14,606 nt of DNA from the NCBI GenBank assembly GCA_963608705.1, contig CAVDHB010000060.1, positions 1-14,606 on the forward strand, in the 5' to 3' direction. Position numbers and translations under genes: made by a program. This DNA is from CAVDHB01 sp963608705 (lineage in GTDB: Bacteria > Bacteroidota > Bacteroidia > Bacteroidales > Bacteroidaceae). Below are positions 1-8,488 of the stretch, one piece after another (the first letter of the stretch is position 1; each line of letters opens with the position of its first letter). The notes under the pieces were generated by a model. The model had not been told where the DNA came from, did no database searches, and saw only the letters and a list, made by a program, of their open reading frames with translations.

Positions 1-76
1 TAGAGTCAAACACGGTGAATAAGGAGTCACTACTCACGGCATGACAAGACACGTCCTAAATGCCCATCAATCAGTG

Positions 77-98
77 GAGACGCGATGAATCGCGTCTC
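77..98. repeat. Dispersed REP-like palindrome, copy 1
   Basis: Perfect inverted repeat with 10-bp arms GAGACGCGAT (77-86) and ATCGCGTCTC (89-98) around a 2-bp centre, GA. With one to four flanking bases on each side it is identical to copy 4 at 12506-12527. It is intergenic, beyond the 3' end of the recombinase gene. Three further copies in this window show that it is a repeat family and not a chance palindrome. Confidence 0.9.
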
Positions 99-169
99 TA
101 CCTACACAATGTTTATTGGTGGTACGATTGCGGATAATCATTCTTTTTTATGCAATAAATTCAACCTCC

Positions 170-220
170 AATTCTAGAATTACGTAACATTCTGTATCCC
201 TTATATAGAGATTCAGAATG
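170..220. repeat. Cluster of ATTCT-type inverted sequences
   Basis: The 12-bp palindrome AATTCTAGAATT (170-181) is followed by CATTCTG (188-194) and its exact inverse CAGAATG (214-220) across 19 bp. The pieces share an ATTCT core in both orientations. They lie 50-100 bp beyond the recombinase stop codon. They could be recombinase half-sites, an operator, or a weak 3' stem-loop for the recombinase mRNA; the sequence alone does not decide. Confidence 0.35.
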
Positions 221-269
221 CTGTCTCATATCAGTTCTATTGCGTTTTCACTTGTTTTTCATTTTCAGC

Positions 270-1190
270 TTACAACGACGCTATAATTTCAGCATTCACT
301 TTATCGATTTCTGAGCTTTGGATGGAGCGGAGATATATCTGCGTGGTGACTTCAGAGTCATGTCCCAGAGCTTGACTGATGACGGAAATAGACACATTTC
401 GGTTTCTGGCCGCAGTCGCCCATGAATGACGTGCGACATAGAGTGTCAGCTTACCTTTAACACCTATCTTCGTGCCTATTTTTTTGAGATGATAAGCGAT
501 ACGTGCCTCTGCATTGTGGTAGAGTTTGGTTTCCTCATGCTTGTCTTTGGCCTCGCTTACAAGATAAGGGAAAAGGTAAGAAGAGGAAGTAGTAAGATGT
601 CGATATTTGTCAGCGAAGTCCTGCATCTCCTTCTCCCATTTCACCAAAAGACGTTGCCCTGTCTTACTTCGGGTATAGTGCAAGTAGCCGTTTTTGAGGT
701 CTGACTTTCGGAGATGTGCCAGGTCGATAAAAGAGATGCCGCGCAGGTAGAAGCACATAAGGAAAGTGTCTCTTGCCATCTCTTGACCGGGTGATAACTG
801 ATTGAGATTCTTGATGCTGCTGACGACATCGATTGGAATGGCGCACTTGTTCGTCCTGTCGATGCCTGTATAAACATTCTTGAAAGGATGTCGCTGTGGG
901 ACATATCCTTTTTCCACAGCCTGATTATAGACCGCACGAAATACACGCATATAGAAAGAACTGGTATTACGGCATACCTTCTCCACATTCTTCAGATAAG
1001 CTTCGTATGACTGTACCAAGTCTGCATCTATTTGGTTGAGACAGACATCTTGTTTATATCGTTTGACGCTGTGAAGCGTAGACCGATAATGCTGCATAGT
1101 ACGATACCGCCCATTCACTTTCAGCCGGTCGATAATGCGGTTCATGAACTTCTCCAATGTCTCTGACTGTTTTTTATTGTTTCTTGTCAT
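270..1190 (-). CDS. Tyrosine recombinase / site-specific integrase
   Basis: A 306-residue DNA strand-exchange enzyme of the tyrosine recombinase family. The N-terminal SAM-like core-binding domain spans about residues 10-105. The catalytic domain follows, with Arg150 (in YLRGISF), Lys176 (RSKTG), Arg254 in box II (YVARHSW), His277 (LGH) and the nucleophile Tyr286 (TQIYL). The usual box II His is Tyr251, which I recall as common in Bacteroides recombinases. The length fits the roughly 300-residue group that in Bacteroidetes includes invertases of promoter segments and integrases of mobile elements. It is divergent from cls with a 69-bp gap, and I see no TAnnTTTG motif for its own promoter. No tRNA gene, excisionase or transfer genes are visible in the window. 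Its target is unknown: a local invertible segment or a remnant element are both possible. All catalytic residues are present, so it is probably active. Confidence 0.92.
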   Translation of the reverse strand: MTRNNKKQSETLEKFMNRIIDRLKVNGRYRTMQHYRSTLHSVKRYKQDVCLNQIDADLVQSYEAYLKNVEKVCRNTSSFYMRVFRAVYNQAVEKGYVPQRHPFKNVYTGIDRTNKCAIPIDVVSSIKNLNQLSPGQEMARDTFLMCFYLRGISFIDLAHLRKSDLKNGYLHYTRSKTGQRLLVKWEKEMQDFADKYRHLTTSSSYLFPYLVSEAKDKHEETKLYHNAEARIAYHLKKIGTKIGVKGKLTLYVARHSWATAARNRNVSISVISQALGHDSEVTTQIYLRSIQSSEIDKVNAEIIASL

Positions 1191-1207
1191 AATCTTGTGC
1201 TTTTACC

Positions 1208-1237
1208 TTGGTTTATAAATAAAATTCGCTAAATTTG
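1208..1237 (+). promoter_or_regulatory. Bacteroides-type promoter of cls
   Basis: TTG at 1208-1210 (within CCTTG), a 19-bp spacer, then TAAATTTG at 1230-1237, matching the TAnnTTTG -7 consensus. The ATG of cls lies 22 bp beyond the -7 element. This gives a short leader of roughly 15 nucleotides and supports the start at 1260. Confidence 0.75.
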
Positions 1238-1259
1238 CAGAGACTTACATAAAGACTCT

Positions 1260-2681
1260 ATGCTTGTGACGGATATATTCAAATATATTGTAGAGATATT
1301 CTATGTCTACATCATTGTCAGCACTATCGTGGTGGTGTTGCTCGACAATCGAAGTCCCGTGAAAACCATGGCGTGGATTCTCGTGCTAATATTCCTCCCG
1401 GTCGTGGGATTCGTGTTCTACTTCTTCTTCGGACAGAACGTGCGACGCAAACGGCTTATCAGCCGACGAATCGCCAACCAGCTCACCCGGGAGTCGCTCG
1501 CAAGGCTTATCAAAGCCTGCGCTGTACCTTCTGCCGGTTACCAGACTCTCGTCAAATTCTTCCAAAAAGTGAACCAGTCTCTCCTGCTGCCCGACAACTC
1601 TCTGCAAATATTCACCGAAGGAGAGGATATGCTACAATCCCTGTTGCGAGACCTGAGCCAGGCGAAAAAGCACATTCATCTGGAGTTCTATATCTTCGAG
1701 GATGACCCGGTGGGAAGAATGGTGAGAGATATTTTGATTGAAAGAGCCAAGGCGGGTGTGAAAGTAAAAGTGCTGTATGACGATGTGGGGTGCTGGAACG
1801 TACCTGACCGCTTCTTCAAGGAAATGCAAAAAGAGGGTATTGAGACGTACAGTTTTCTAAAAGTGAGACTACCATTCCTCACTGGCAAAATCAACTTCCG
1901 CAACCACCGCAAAATTGTGGTCATTGACGGGAAAGTAGGCTATGTGGGTGGCATGAACCTTGCCCTGCGCTATTTCCGTCCTGGAAAGTTAGGAGTCTGG
2001 CGTGACACTCACATACGGGTGGAAGGAAGTGCCGTACACGGCTTGCAACGGGCTTTCCTCATCGACTGGTATTTCATCGACAAGACCTTTCAAGCCACTG
2101 AGGACTATTTCCCGCTCCCCTTGAAAACCGGAAACATCCCGATGCAAATCGTCACTTCCGAACCGGTCGGACTGTGGCGGGACATCATGTTCGGACTGAC
2201 GAAAGTCATTACCGGGGCGAAGAAATACTTCTATGTGCAAACGCCCTACCTCATGCCCACGCCTCCTATCCTGCAAGCCTTGCAGACAGCAGCCCTGGCG
2301 GGAGTGGACGTGCGACTGATGATTCCCGAGAAGTCAGACAACCGCATCGTGCAGCTGGCCACCCGTTCCTACCTGGATGACATTCTCCTGGCGGGAGTCA
2401 ATGTATACGTGTACCGCAAGGGCTTCCTGCACTCCAAACTGATGGTCTGTGACGATGAACTTTGCACCATAGGCTCCACCAACATGGACTTCCGCAGCTT
2501 CGAGCATAACTTCGAAATAAACGCCTTTATCTACGACACTCGCACTTCGACGCAAGTTCGGAAAATATTCCTCCAAGACCAGAAGTCCTGCCGTAAGCTG
2601 TCACTCCGCCGCTGGCGAAGAAGACCCTGGCGGAAACGGTTGGAGGAATCCATAGTACGACTACTGGCTCCCCTACTCTAA
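1260..2681 (+). CDS. cls: Cardiolipin synthase (phospholipase D family)
   Basis: This membrane enzyme condenses two phosphatidylglycerol molecules to cardiolipin and glycerol. At 473 residues it has the usual Cls length. Two N-terminal hydrophobic segments (about residues 10-28 and 36-57) are followed by a basic stretch (VRRKR) and two phospholipase D catalytic domains. The HxKxxxxD motifs are complete: His216/Lys218/Asp223 in NHRKIVVIDG, and His391/Lys393/Asp398 in LHSKLMVCDD. Each is followed by the expected Gly-rich or GSTN segment (GYVGGMN; TIGSTNMD). The C-terminus is strongly basic (RRWRRRPWRKR) and could bind anionic lipid. The gene stands alone: divergent from the recombinase, convergent with ccsA. 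The start is supported by a promoter 22 bp upstream. A PLD-family phosphatidyltransferase of different substrate preference cannot be ruled out, but Cls is by far the best reading. Confidence 0.95.
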   Translation: MLVTDIFKYIVEIFYVYIIVSTIVVVLLDNRSPVKTMAWILVLIFLPVVGFVFYFFFGQNVRRKRLISRRIANQLTRESLARLIKACAVPSAGYQTLVKFFQKVNQSLLLPDNSLQIFTEGEDMLQSLLRDLSQAKKHIHLEFYIFEDDPVGRMVRDILIERAKAGVKVKVLYDDVGCWNVPDRFFKEMQKEGIETYSFLKVRLPFLTGKINFRNHRKIVVIDGKVGYVGGMNLALRYFRPGKLGVWRDTHIRVEGSAVHGLQRAFLIDWYFIDKTFQATEDYFPLPLKTGNIPMQIVTSEPVGLWRDIMFGLTKVITGAKKYFYVQTPYLMPTPPILQALQTAALAGVDVRLMIPEKSDNRIVQLATRSYLDDILLAGVNVYVYRKGFLHSKLMVCDDELCTIGSTNMDFRSFEHNFEINAFIYDTRTSTQVRKIFLQDQKSCRKLSLRRWRRRPWRKRLEESIVRLLAPLL

Positions 2682-2802
2682 TCCCCCTCAAAGACTCTCA
2701 TTTAGAATCTACAATATTTGCCTGTATGCGAATCTTCGCAAGAGAAGAACTAAACAGATGGTGGAACGTCTGAAAGGAATGAACTAATTCTCATAGTAAA
2801 TG

Positions 2803-2839
2803 AAAAAGAGGATGTATCGCTCATTACGACACATCCTCT
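2803..2839 (-). terminator. Intrinsic terminator for the ccsA transcript
   Basis: Perfect 9-bp stem AGAGGATGT (2807-2815) / ACATCCTCT (2831-2839) around a 15-nt loop that can pair further (CG...CG). Read leftward, the stem is followed by CTTTTTCATTT, a good U-tract, 23 bp beyond the ccsA stop codon. Read rightward there is only a weak T-rich tail, so any termination of cls would be less efficient. Confidence 0.8.
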
Positions 2840-2861
2840 CTTAGTATATTCAAACTTTATT

Positions 2862-5126
2862 TTATCCTGCGTAGCTGTGCATTCCGCCCAGATAGTAGTT
2901 CACGCCGAAGTAGGTCATTAATACCATAAGAAACGCAAGGGTCACATATATATGATAAGCCAACGGCTTGCGGAAAGCAGGCAGTGAGTGCGTATGCACC
3001 ACGGCACCATAGAACATGAACGTAATCAACGCCCATACTTCTTTGGGATCCCAACTCCAGTAGCGTCCCCAGGAGACATTCGCCCAGATAGCCCCCACGA
3101 AGATGCCCGCTCCTAACAGGGTCAATGCGGGATACAAGAACAGACGGGACACTAAACGAAGGGACTCCAGACGTTCTTTCACCAATTCGTTCCTTCCCCC
3201 TTTCATCATCACTAATATCAAGGCAGTCAAACCGCACAGGAACGTGAAGGAAAGCAAGGCGAACGACATCATTATCAATGACACATGCACACTCAACAAC
3301 GGTGAAAGCAGCACGGGCATCAACGGTGTAATCTGCGGATCCATCTGGCCGATGAAAGAGACGAGCAAGAAGAAGCCGGAAAGCAAGAAACCGAACGACA
3401 GCAAGAACGGGAGCTTACGATAGACGAAGAAGGTAATCAACTGCACAAACCACGCCAAAGTCAGCATAGTCTCATACCCGTTGCCCATCGGCACTTTTCC
3501 GCTAATCGTCCACCGAAGCCCCAGGCAAAGGGTCAACGTAAGGAAGGACAAGGCCATGATTCCCAAGGCCACTCCTGTCACCCGTTTTTCATGCTTCCCT
3601 CCCTGTCCGTTCTGCTGCAGCAACCGCCACACGGCATAGAAGAAAGTGAGAAATCCCACTGCCAGGTTCACGATGAACAATACTTTCGTGTAGGGGAACG
3701 CATTGTACATCCGCTCTGCTTTCACGGAAGCGGTGGAAGGCAAAGAGTTGCCCGCATTCTTTTGCTGATAAATGAGCATCTTGCCCGAAATCATGCCAAA
3801 ATGCCCCCAGTTGCCTGTCATGGCATCCTGCATCAGCAAGTTGAACACCTGCTGGATGAAGATACGGTGAAGTTTCTCCATCCCCTTAGGCAGGTCGGAG
3901 GTCGGTGAATACCATGAGGTTCTCTTTCCTTGGGTATAAGGGAAGAGTTGCAACAGGGTGCCACGACGCAAAGACATGACGAGCTGAAGTTTGTCGTCCA
4001 TTTCCACAGCTGCCTTATGCAAAGCGTCCTGTTTGTTCTCCTGGTAGTACTCTTGAACCAAAGGACCGAGGATATAGCCGCCTTGGAGCTGGTTGAAGAA
4101 ACTGCTTACGGACGCATATTCAGGCAGATTAAACTCCTTCCGCAACACATCGCTTTTCACCTTCAATACCGGCTCGTTATCCCATTCCTGCCCCCAGAAT
4201 ATCCAGCTCAGCAGCACCTGTTCGGCGGAATAGTCTTTATAAGAAGCCTCTCCATAGAGCTTCTTGGTGAAATCAATGGCCAAGGTCTGCACCGGACACA
4301 CCCGGTTATTATATAATATAAACAAATGCCCGAACCGCTCCGCAGTAGCCTCAGGCACTACTGTAGCCGCCTTTGCGCCACCTGTCAAGGCGAAGAGCAG
4401 CAAAGAAGCAAGTATTCCCTTCTTCCACAACGGATGCTTCAACAACTGACGGTATTGTCCACGAGGGTCGAACAGCATCCATACCAACGAGATGAACAGC
4501 AACGCATAGCCCGCATAGGTCACAGGAATGCCCCAAGGGTCGCTGTTCAAGGAGAGAATACTGCCCTTTCCGTCCTCATCATACGAAGATTGATAAAGGC
4601 GCACGGATTTATGAGCGAAAATATTGTTCATGGACACGGAGCCTTTGAAAGATTCGTTTCCGTCTTTCACCGTGAAATCCGTAGAATAGTCCATCGCCGC
4701 CTCCGTACCATTGTAGTAATGCACCTGGAAACGGTTCAGCACCAAGGTGAAAGGCAAGTTCTTCTTCACCATTCCTTTCGTCTCATCCGGCATCACATAG
4801 GTGGAGACTGGCTCTCCCAACCGAAGATGTACCATGCCCTGGTCAGAGAAGAGATGCGTAAGCAAAGCTCCGCAAAGTATCACCACGAAGGAGATGTGAA
4901 GCAGCCAGAGCGAAAGACTTTTCAACTTACGGCCTATGAAATAGACCAATCCGGCCACAGACAACACTCCCCACAGCAGGCAGAACCACCACGAGCCGTA
5001 AATGACGGAAGAAACATAGTCCGTGCCATTGTATTTCTCCACGATAGTGGCAATAGCCATCGCTACCATCACCACATAAAAGAGGATGAATGAGACCTGT
5101 TTCAAACGTTTACTTAAAGCGTTCAT
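2862..5126 (-). CDS. ccsA: Fused ResB/CcsA-type cytochrome c biogenesis protein
   Basis: System II cytochrome c maturation protein, which moves haem across the inner membrane and attaches it to apocytochromes. From Met at 5126 it has 754 residues. The ResB-like part has three membrane segments (about 11-29, 41-65, 71-93) with conserved His77, a periplasmic beta region (about 95-200) and a fourth segment (about 203-218). A further segment (236-252) leads to a long periplasmic domain with NRVCPVQTLA, resembling the PLDTLA region of fused epsilonproteobacterial CcsBA. The CcsA part (from about 480) is multi-spanning. It carries the GNGYETM motif (548-554), His614, the haem-binding WWD segment (681-700; WGRYWSWDPKEVW) and His711/His713. 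The open frame runs upstream to 5216, overlapping the preceding gene, so I prefer 5126 (or 5138, MIISMNAL), just after that gene's stop at 5140. It probably serves c-type cytochromes such as nitrite reductase, whose genes are not in this window. Confidence 0.93.
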   Translation of the reverse strand: MNALSKRLKQVSFILFYVVMVAMAIATIVEKYNGTDYVSSVIYGSWWFCLLWGVLSVAGLVYFIGRKLKSLSLWLLHISFVVILCGALLTHLFSDQGMVHLRLGEPVSTYVMPDETKGMVKKNLPFTLVLNRFQVHYYNGTEAAMDYSTDFTVKDGNESFKGSVSMNNIFAHKSVRLYQSSYDEDGKGSILSLNSDPWGIPVTYAGYALLFISLVWMLFDPRGQYRQLLKHPLWKKGILASLLLFALTGGAKAATVVPEATAERFGHLFILYNNRVCPVQTLAIDFTKKLYGEASYKDYSAEQVLLSWIFWGQEWDNEPVLKVKSDVLRKEFNLPEYASVSSFFNQLQGGYILGPLVQEYYQENKQDALHKAAVEMDDKLQLVMSLRRGTLLQLFPYTQGKRTSWYSPTSDLPKGMEKLHRIFIQQVFNLLMQDAMTGNWGHFGMISGKMLIYQQKNAGNSLPSTASVKAERMYNAFPYTKVLFIVNLAVGFLTFFYAVWRLLQQNGQGGKHEKRVTGVALGIMALSFLTLTLCLGLRWTISGKVPMGNGYETMLTLAWFVQLITFFVYRKLPFLLSFGFLLSGFFLLVSFIGQMDPQITPLMPVLLSPLLSVHVSLIMMSFALLSFTFLCGLTALILVMMKGGRNELVKERLESLRLVSRLFLYPALTLLGAGIFVGAIWANVSWGRYWSWDPKEVWALITFMFYGAVVHTHSLPAFRKPLAYHIYVTLAFLMVLMTYFGVNYYLGGMHSYAG

Positions 5127-5139
5127 ACTTATTATCATA

Positions 5140-8100
5140 TTAATTCTGTTGATTATTCTTTTCCAAGAGACTTCCATGTTCCCTCTCTTTTCTCTCCTCG
5201 GCAATACGCAACGCACTTCCCGTCAACATACGCTTGCTGTTGCCGTGACGCTGCCAAGCCACATTGTTACATCTCACAATATACTCGGAAGGCTTCACCA
5301 CAATTTCCAGCACTTGGTTTCCATACGTGAAGTTCGTGGAAATCAACCCGCTGGAAGAGACTCCCAAGTACTGCACAATGTCATTTCGAATCATATTCTG
5401 ATACTGATCGGGGGTGCAACGCAGCTCCTCCAGGTCGCTTTTCACTCCTGTGATGATACCGTAATCGTTCACCCCCAACAGCAAAGAGCCTCCACGAGCG
5501 TTAAGAAAAGCGTCCAGCGACTCCATGATGACCATCTTCTGCCGTTCCAAGTCAGGCTGCATGTGATTTCCCGCAGGGAATACATAGGAAGTCTTGAACT
5601 CCAGGACTTCACTCTCCATTCCGAGACTTTCCCCTTCGTCCAGCTCCAATTCCTCGTCCACGCTGACAGACAGACGGGAGGCTATCTCATTCTTCAGCGC
5701 ATGGATATACGAGTCGGGCATAATACCTTTCAAAAGATTGGCCGACAACACAAGACGGGCAATCTCAGCCTCCTTGCCTTCAGACTGGCTTCTCAACGTC
5801 TCCTCAATGTCTTTGTTCTTTGCCTCTTTTCCGAAAGCCATGATAACTCGTTGCACCCGCTGCCTTTCCGCCAGCTCCTTGTTTCCGGCCAAATTCTTCG
5901 GAATATCACACACCGTTATCATTCCATACTCGTTTTTCAGGAAATAAATGAGATTCAACAGAAAGCCTGTCCGGGTCTCAATGTAAGATGTAAGTGTCTC
6001 ATCTCCTGAAAGCTTCGCCACAAGCCGGGCGGAAGCCATCAGCGTATAGCGTGAAATCGCATCCGTCACCTGACGACTATAAGCCATCATACACCGAGCC
6101 AGCTCTGTAACGTCCTGTCTTGACAACTCCCTATCCATATTCTCGTCAGGCAACGCACCGTCCTCGTCCTCGATATAATTACCGATAAGACTGCGCATGG
6201 CCTCTTCCTTGTTGAAATGCGTGTACACCTTATCTATATATTGCCCGTAAATCAAGTTATTCTGAGAAATATTCGTGACACGCAAACGTACGCAGTCTCC
6301 ATTATCCAGCTCCACGTCCTCCATCATGTTCGAGGGAAGAAACAGGGAATACCCGTCTTCGGAGATAAAGGTGTAACGCTGGGCGTTGCGCATGATGAAC
6401 AGCGCATCGGTCTCATCGCCTGGCTTCACCGCCTCGGAAAGGTAGTCGCACAACGGCGGTGTAAGGTTGAAATGGTAAACACCCAAGGTGTCATCGTATC
6501 CTTTCAACTCCACCCGGAATACCTGATTCACTGAAAACACACCGTTCCAGTCCCGGATATGGTAAAAATAAATCTCGTCCAGCAATACCCAACCAGTCCG
6601 TTTCTCGTAACTGGAGTCTATCGTCTCCACCACCAGGTGAGGACGGTCATCGTCCAGCACCACATTCCGCACACACACGGACATCCACGCACCATCTTCG
6701 TACTGACGCAATGTACGCGGCACAATAGACACTGTGGCGCAGGTGCGTTCCACAGAAAGAAGGAAAGACCTCACTCCCTCTATCGTACCTGTTTCCGACT
6801 GGGCTATACGCTCATTCCGCTTCACCGAAAAAGAAAACGCCCCCTCCATCATGGGCAGACACGACACATAGTTATAACTGTTTATCTTATACAGCCCCTT
6901 GGAGGCGGGAATCAGGCTGTAACTCCCCTTGTCACACTTAAGCGAGCCACGGGCGGTATAGTAAATGGGAGCGTAATTGTCGGGGAACTCCACACGGGTA
7001 AACTTCGTGATTTTCGAAGCCAGCATATCCGGCCCGGATTTCTCCATTCCCTTCAAGTCAAGCCAGTGGAAGGCCACACGAGGAAGATGGTCGCTGCCCG
7101 AAAGACGGACCGCCGTGCCAAGCAAGTGGACAGCGTAGTAAGGACACAAGTCAGAAAGATAGCGCAGGAACGTCACCATCAGCCCTACCAGTGGGCTGTC
7201 GGGATTGGCGGGTACACGGTCGTTGAGAATCCACAAGGCGCCACACACGTAACTGTAAGTACGTTTCTTACGCTCCGACTCTTCTTGCGTCAGCGAGTTC
7301 TCCAATGCGTCAATGGCACTCCGCAGCTCCACCGCCTGTTCCTCCAATATTTTCATCAGAGGCTTCACCAAGGACAGATTTTCCTCTTCCTCTGAAAGCG
7401 ACTCCAGGATACTCACCAAGTCCGTCAGCAAGAGTGAGTCATCCAGCAACTTCGTGTTGAAGGAAAGGATGAAATCGAGCACCTCCATCCTGTTCTTGCA
7501 GTCTATCACATACCCCGCCATACGGAACTTCATGAGCAGTTCCTGCACATACTCCCCCACCTTGTTTTTCTCCATGACGGAAACCGCCTCTCTCATATTG
7601 TCCAACCGGCTGTATATCTGCTCGAAATGTGTGCGCAGCTGGTTGCGGCGGTTGTCGTCAAAGGCTTTCAGGTAGGAAGACCCTTCCAAGATGTATTTGG
7701 TCAGTGACTTGATATATTCTATTAAGGTATTACTCTCCACAGATTTGTCTTGCGAGAGATTGTTCTTCAGCAGACGCAGCAGATAGTCTATATACGAAGG
7801 AAGCCAATCTTCCAAAGTCTGTTCTATTTTCGTCAAGACACGTCCCGCATCCTCCCGTTGGCGAAGAGTCTCCAACGAATAACCCTTCGGCGCAGGCACC
7901 ACCTCGTTTATCTCCTCATATCCGGGAAAGTCCTCTTTTTTCTCTGTTTGCTCCGAGGGCACGTATTCTACAAAGAACTTGTTTTTCTCCTCATCGTAAC
8001 TAAGCAATCTGAATTTCTGCGTGGTGCCTTCAGGAAGATGTTCCCCATGAAAAGGAAAAGGAATCGTCACCCCTAACTCGCCCGACAACGGATAATACGC

Positions 8101-8385
8101 CTTTCCAGGGGTAATGCCATCCTTCAAAGCCCCCACCCGGAACTCGTAAATCTCCCCTACTTTATACCGCGCCTTCAGAAAAGGCACCTTGTCCAACACA
8201 TAATATACACTATCATTACTCGAAGAGACTGGCAAACAGGAGACCTTTCCTCCCACTTTAAAATCATCTTCATTTAATCCGTTGATTATCTTTACTATAA
8301 AATTCCGATTCGCCTTGTCATGAACGACAAGCTGTCCTTTGTTGATTTCATCAATCACCAAGGTTACTTTCTTCTTTTTGTACAT
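5140..8385 (-). CDS. Giant AlbA_2 (Schlafen-type) domain protein, function unknown
   Basis: A 1081-residue protein with no signal peptide or membrane segments, so cytoplasmic. Only the C-terminus is recognisable: residues about 923-1065 form an AlbA_2 (Schlafen AlbA, once called divergent AAA_4) domain, with the typical start ESEVLEFK, the core LNARGGSLLLGVNDYGIITG, and a closing VAWQRHGNSKRML segment. Residues 1-145 look like small beta-barrel (OB/S1-like) modules. Residues 170-450 are mostly helical and charged with coiled-coil character. Residues 460-725 appear to be further beta-rich modules. Residues 750-910 are helical. The architecture suggests nucleic-acid binding with a possible nuclease or regulatory C-terminus, but that is inference. 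The stop codon lies 13 bp before the ccsA start, so the two are probably co-transcribed. A TAccTTTG -7 element at 8411-8418 supports the start at 8385. I do not recognise the full-length family. Confidence 0.85.
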   Translation of the reverse strand: MYKKKKVTLVIDEINKGQLVVHDKANRNFIVKIINGLNEDDFKVGGKVSCLPVSSSNDSVYYVLDKVPFLKARYKVGEIYEFRVGALKDGITPGKAYYPLSGELGVTIPFPFHGEHLPEGTTQKFRLLSYDEEKNKFFVEYVPSEQTEKKEDFPGYEEINEVVPAPKGYSLETLRQREDAGRVLTKIEQTLEDWLPSYIDYLLRLLKNNLSQDKSVESNTLIEYIKSLTKYILEGSSYLKAFDDNRRNQLRTHFEQIYSRLDNMREAVSVMEKNKVGEYVQELLMKFRMAGYVIDCKNRMEVLDFILSFNTKLLDDSLLLTDLVSILESLSEEEENLSLVKPLMKILEEQAVELRSAIDALENSLTQEESERKKRTYSYVCGALWILNDRVPANPDSPLVGLMVTFLRYLSDLCPYYAVHLLGTAVRLSGSDHLPRVAFHWLDLKGMEKSGPDMLASKITKFTRVEFPDNYAPIYYTARGSLKCDKGSYSLIPASKGLYKINSYNYVSCLPMMEGAFSFSVKRNERIAQSETGTIEGVRSFLLSVERTCATVSIVPRTLRQYEDGAWMSVCVRNVVLDDDRPHLVVETIDSSYEKRTGWVLLDEIYFYHIRDWNGVFSVNQVFRVELKGYDDTLGVYHFNLTPPLCDYLSEAVKPGDETDALFIMRNAQRYTFISEDGYSLFLPSNMMEDVELDNGDCVRLRVTNISQNNLIYGQYIDKVYTHFNKEEAMRSLIGNYIEDEDGALPDENMDRELSRQDVTELARCMMAYSRQVTDAISRYTLMASARLVAKLSGDETLTSYIETRTGFLLNLIYFLKNEYGMITVCDIPKNLAGNKELAERQRVQRVIMAFGKEAKNKDIEETLRSQSEGKEAEIARLVLSANLLKGIMPDSYIHALKNEIASRLSVSVDEELELDEGESLGMESEVLEFKTSYVFPAGNHMQPDLERQKMVIMESLDAFLNARGGSLLLGVNDYGIITGVKSDLEELRCTPDQYQNMIRNDIVQYLGVSSSGLISTNFTYGNQVLEIVVKPSEYIVRCNNVAWQRHGNSKRMLTGSALRIAEERKEREHGSLLEKNNQQN

Positions 8386-8410
8386 ATCTGTTATATTTTA
8401 ATAGAATGTA

Positions 8411-8418
8411 CAAAGGTA
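8411..8418 (-). promoter_or_regulatory. -7 promoter element for the AlbA_2-ccsA unit
   Basis: Read leftward, 8418-8411 is TACCTTTG, an exact TAnnTTTG match, 25 bp before the ATG at 8385. No good TTTG lies 19-21 bp further upstream, so the -33 half is weak or absent. The transcript would begin within the 103-bp gap after dnaX; read-through from dnaX is also possible, as no terminator hairpin is seen there. Confidence 0.55.
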
Positions 8419-8488
8419 AGGATTTGGTTTCACAATCTCCCTCTCATCCCTAAATTATAGGTTTCTTTAATTGTTGTATTCTCTCCTT

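Larger units (their letters stand above)
1..269. other. Non-coding stretch downstream of the recombinase gene
   Basis: No convincing coding frame is visible here. It holds one copy of the dispersed palindromic repeat (77-98), a 12-bp perfect palindrome AATTCTAGAATT at 170-181, and an inverted pair CATTCTG (188-194) / CAGAATG (214-220). The rest is AT-rich sequence without a recognisable RNA gene. The leftmost 60 bases may be the edge of a neighbouring gene or spacer; nothing in them could be identified. Confidence 0.5.

Noticed and set aside
2727..2740. Small palindrome TGCGAA-TC-TTCGCA
   Set aside because: A 6-bp stem with a 2-nt loop and no T-tract; not repeated in the window and unlikely to be a terminator.
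2726..2773. A 15-codon frame (MRIFAREELNRWWNV) between cls and the terminator that resembles the N-terminus of HigB-type toxins
   Set aside because: Only a few residues fit, it stops at once, and no antitoxin or further homology follows. Too short to call even a remnant.
4326..5093. Long rightward open frames opposite ccsA, the AlbA_2 gene and dnaX
   Set aside because: They mirror strongly coding antisense genes, have His/Arg/Gln-rich nonsense composition and no promoters or recognisable domains.
5127..5216. Longer start for ccsA at 5216
   Set aside because: It would overlap the end of the AlbA_2 gene by 77 bp and adds a charged stretch before the first membrane segment; starts at 5138 or 5126 fit much better.
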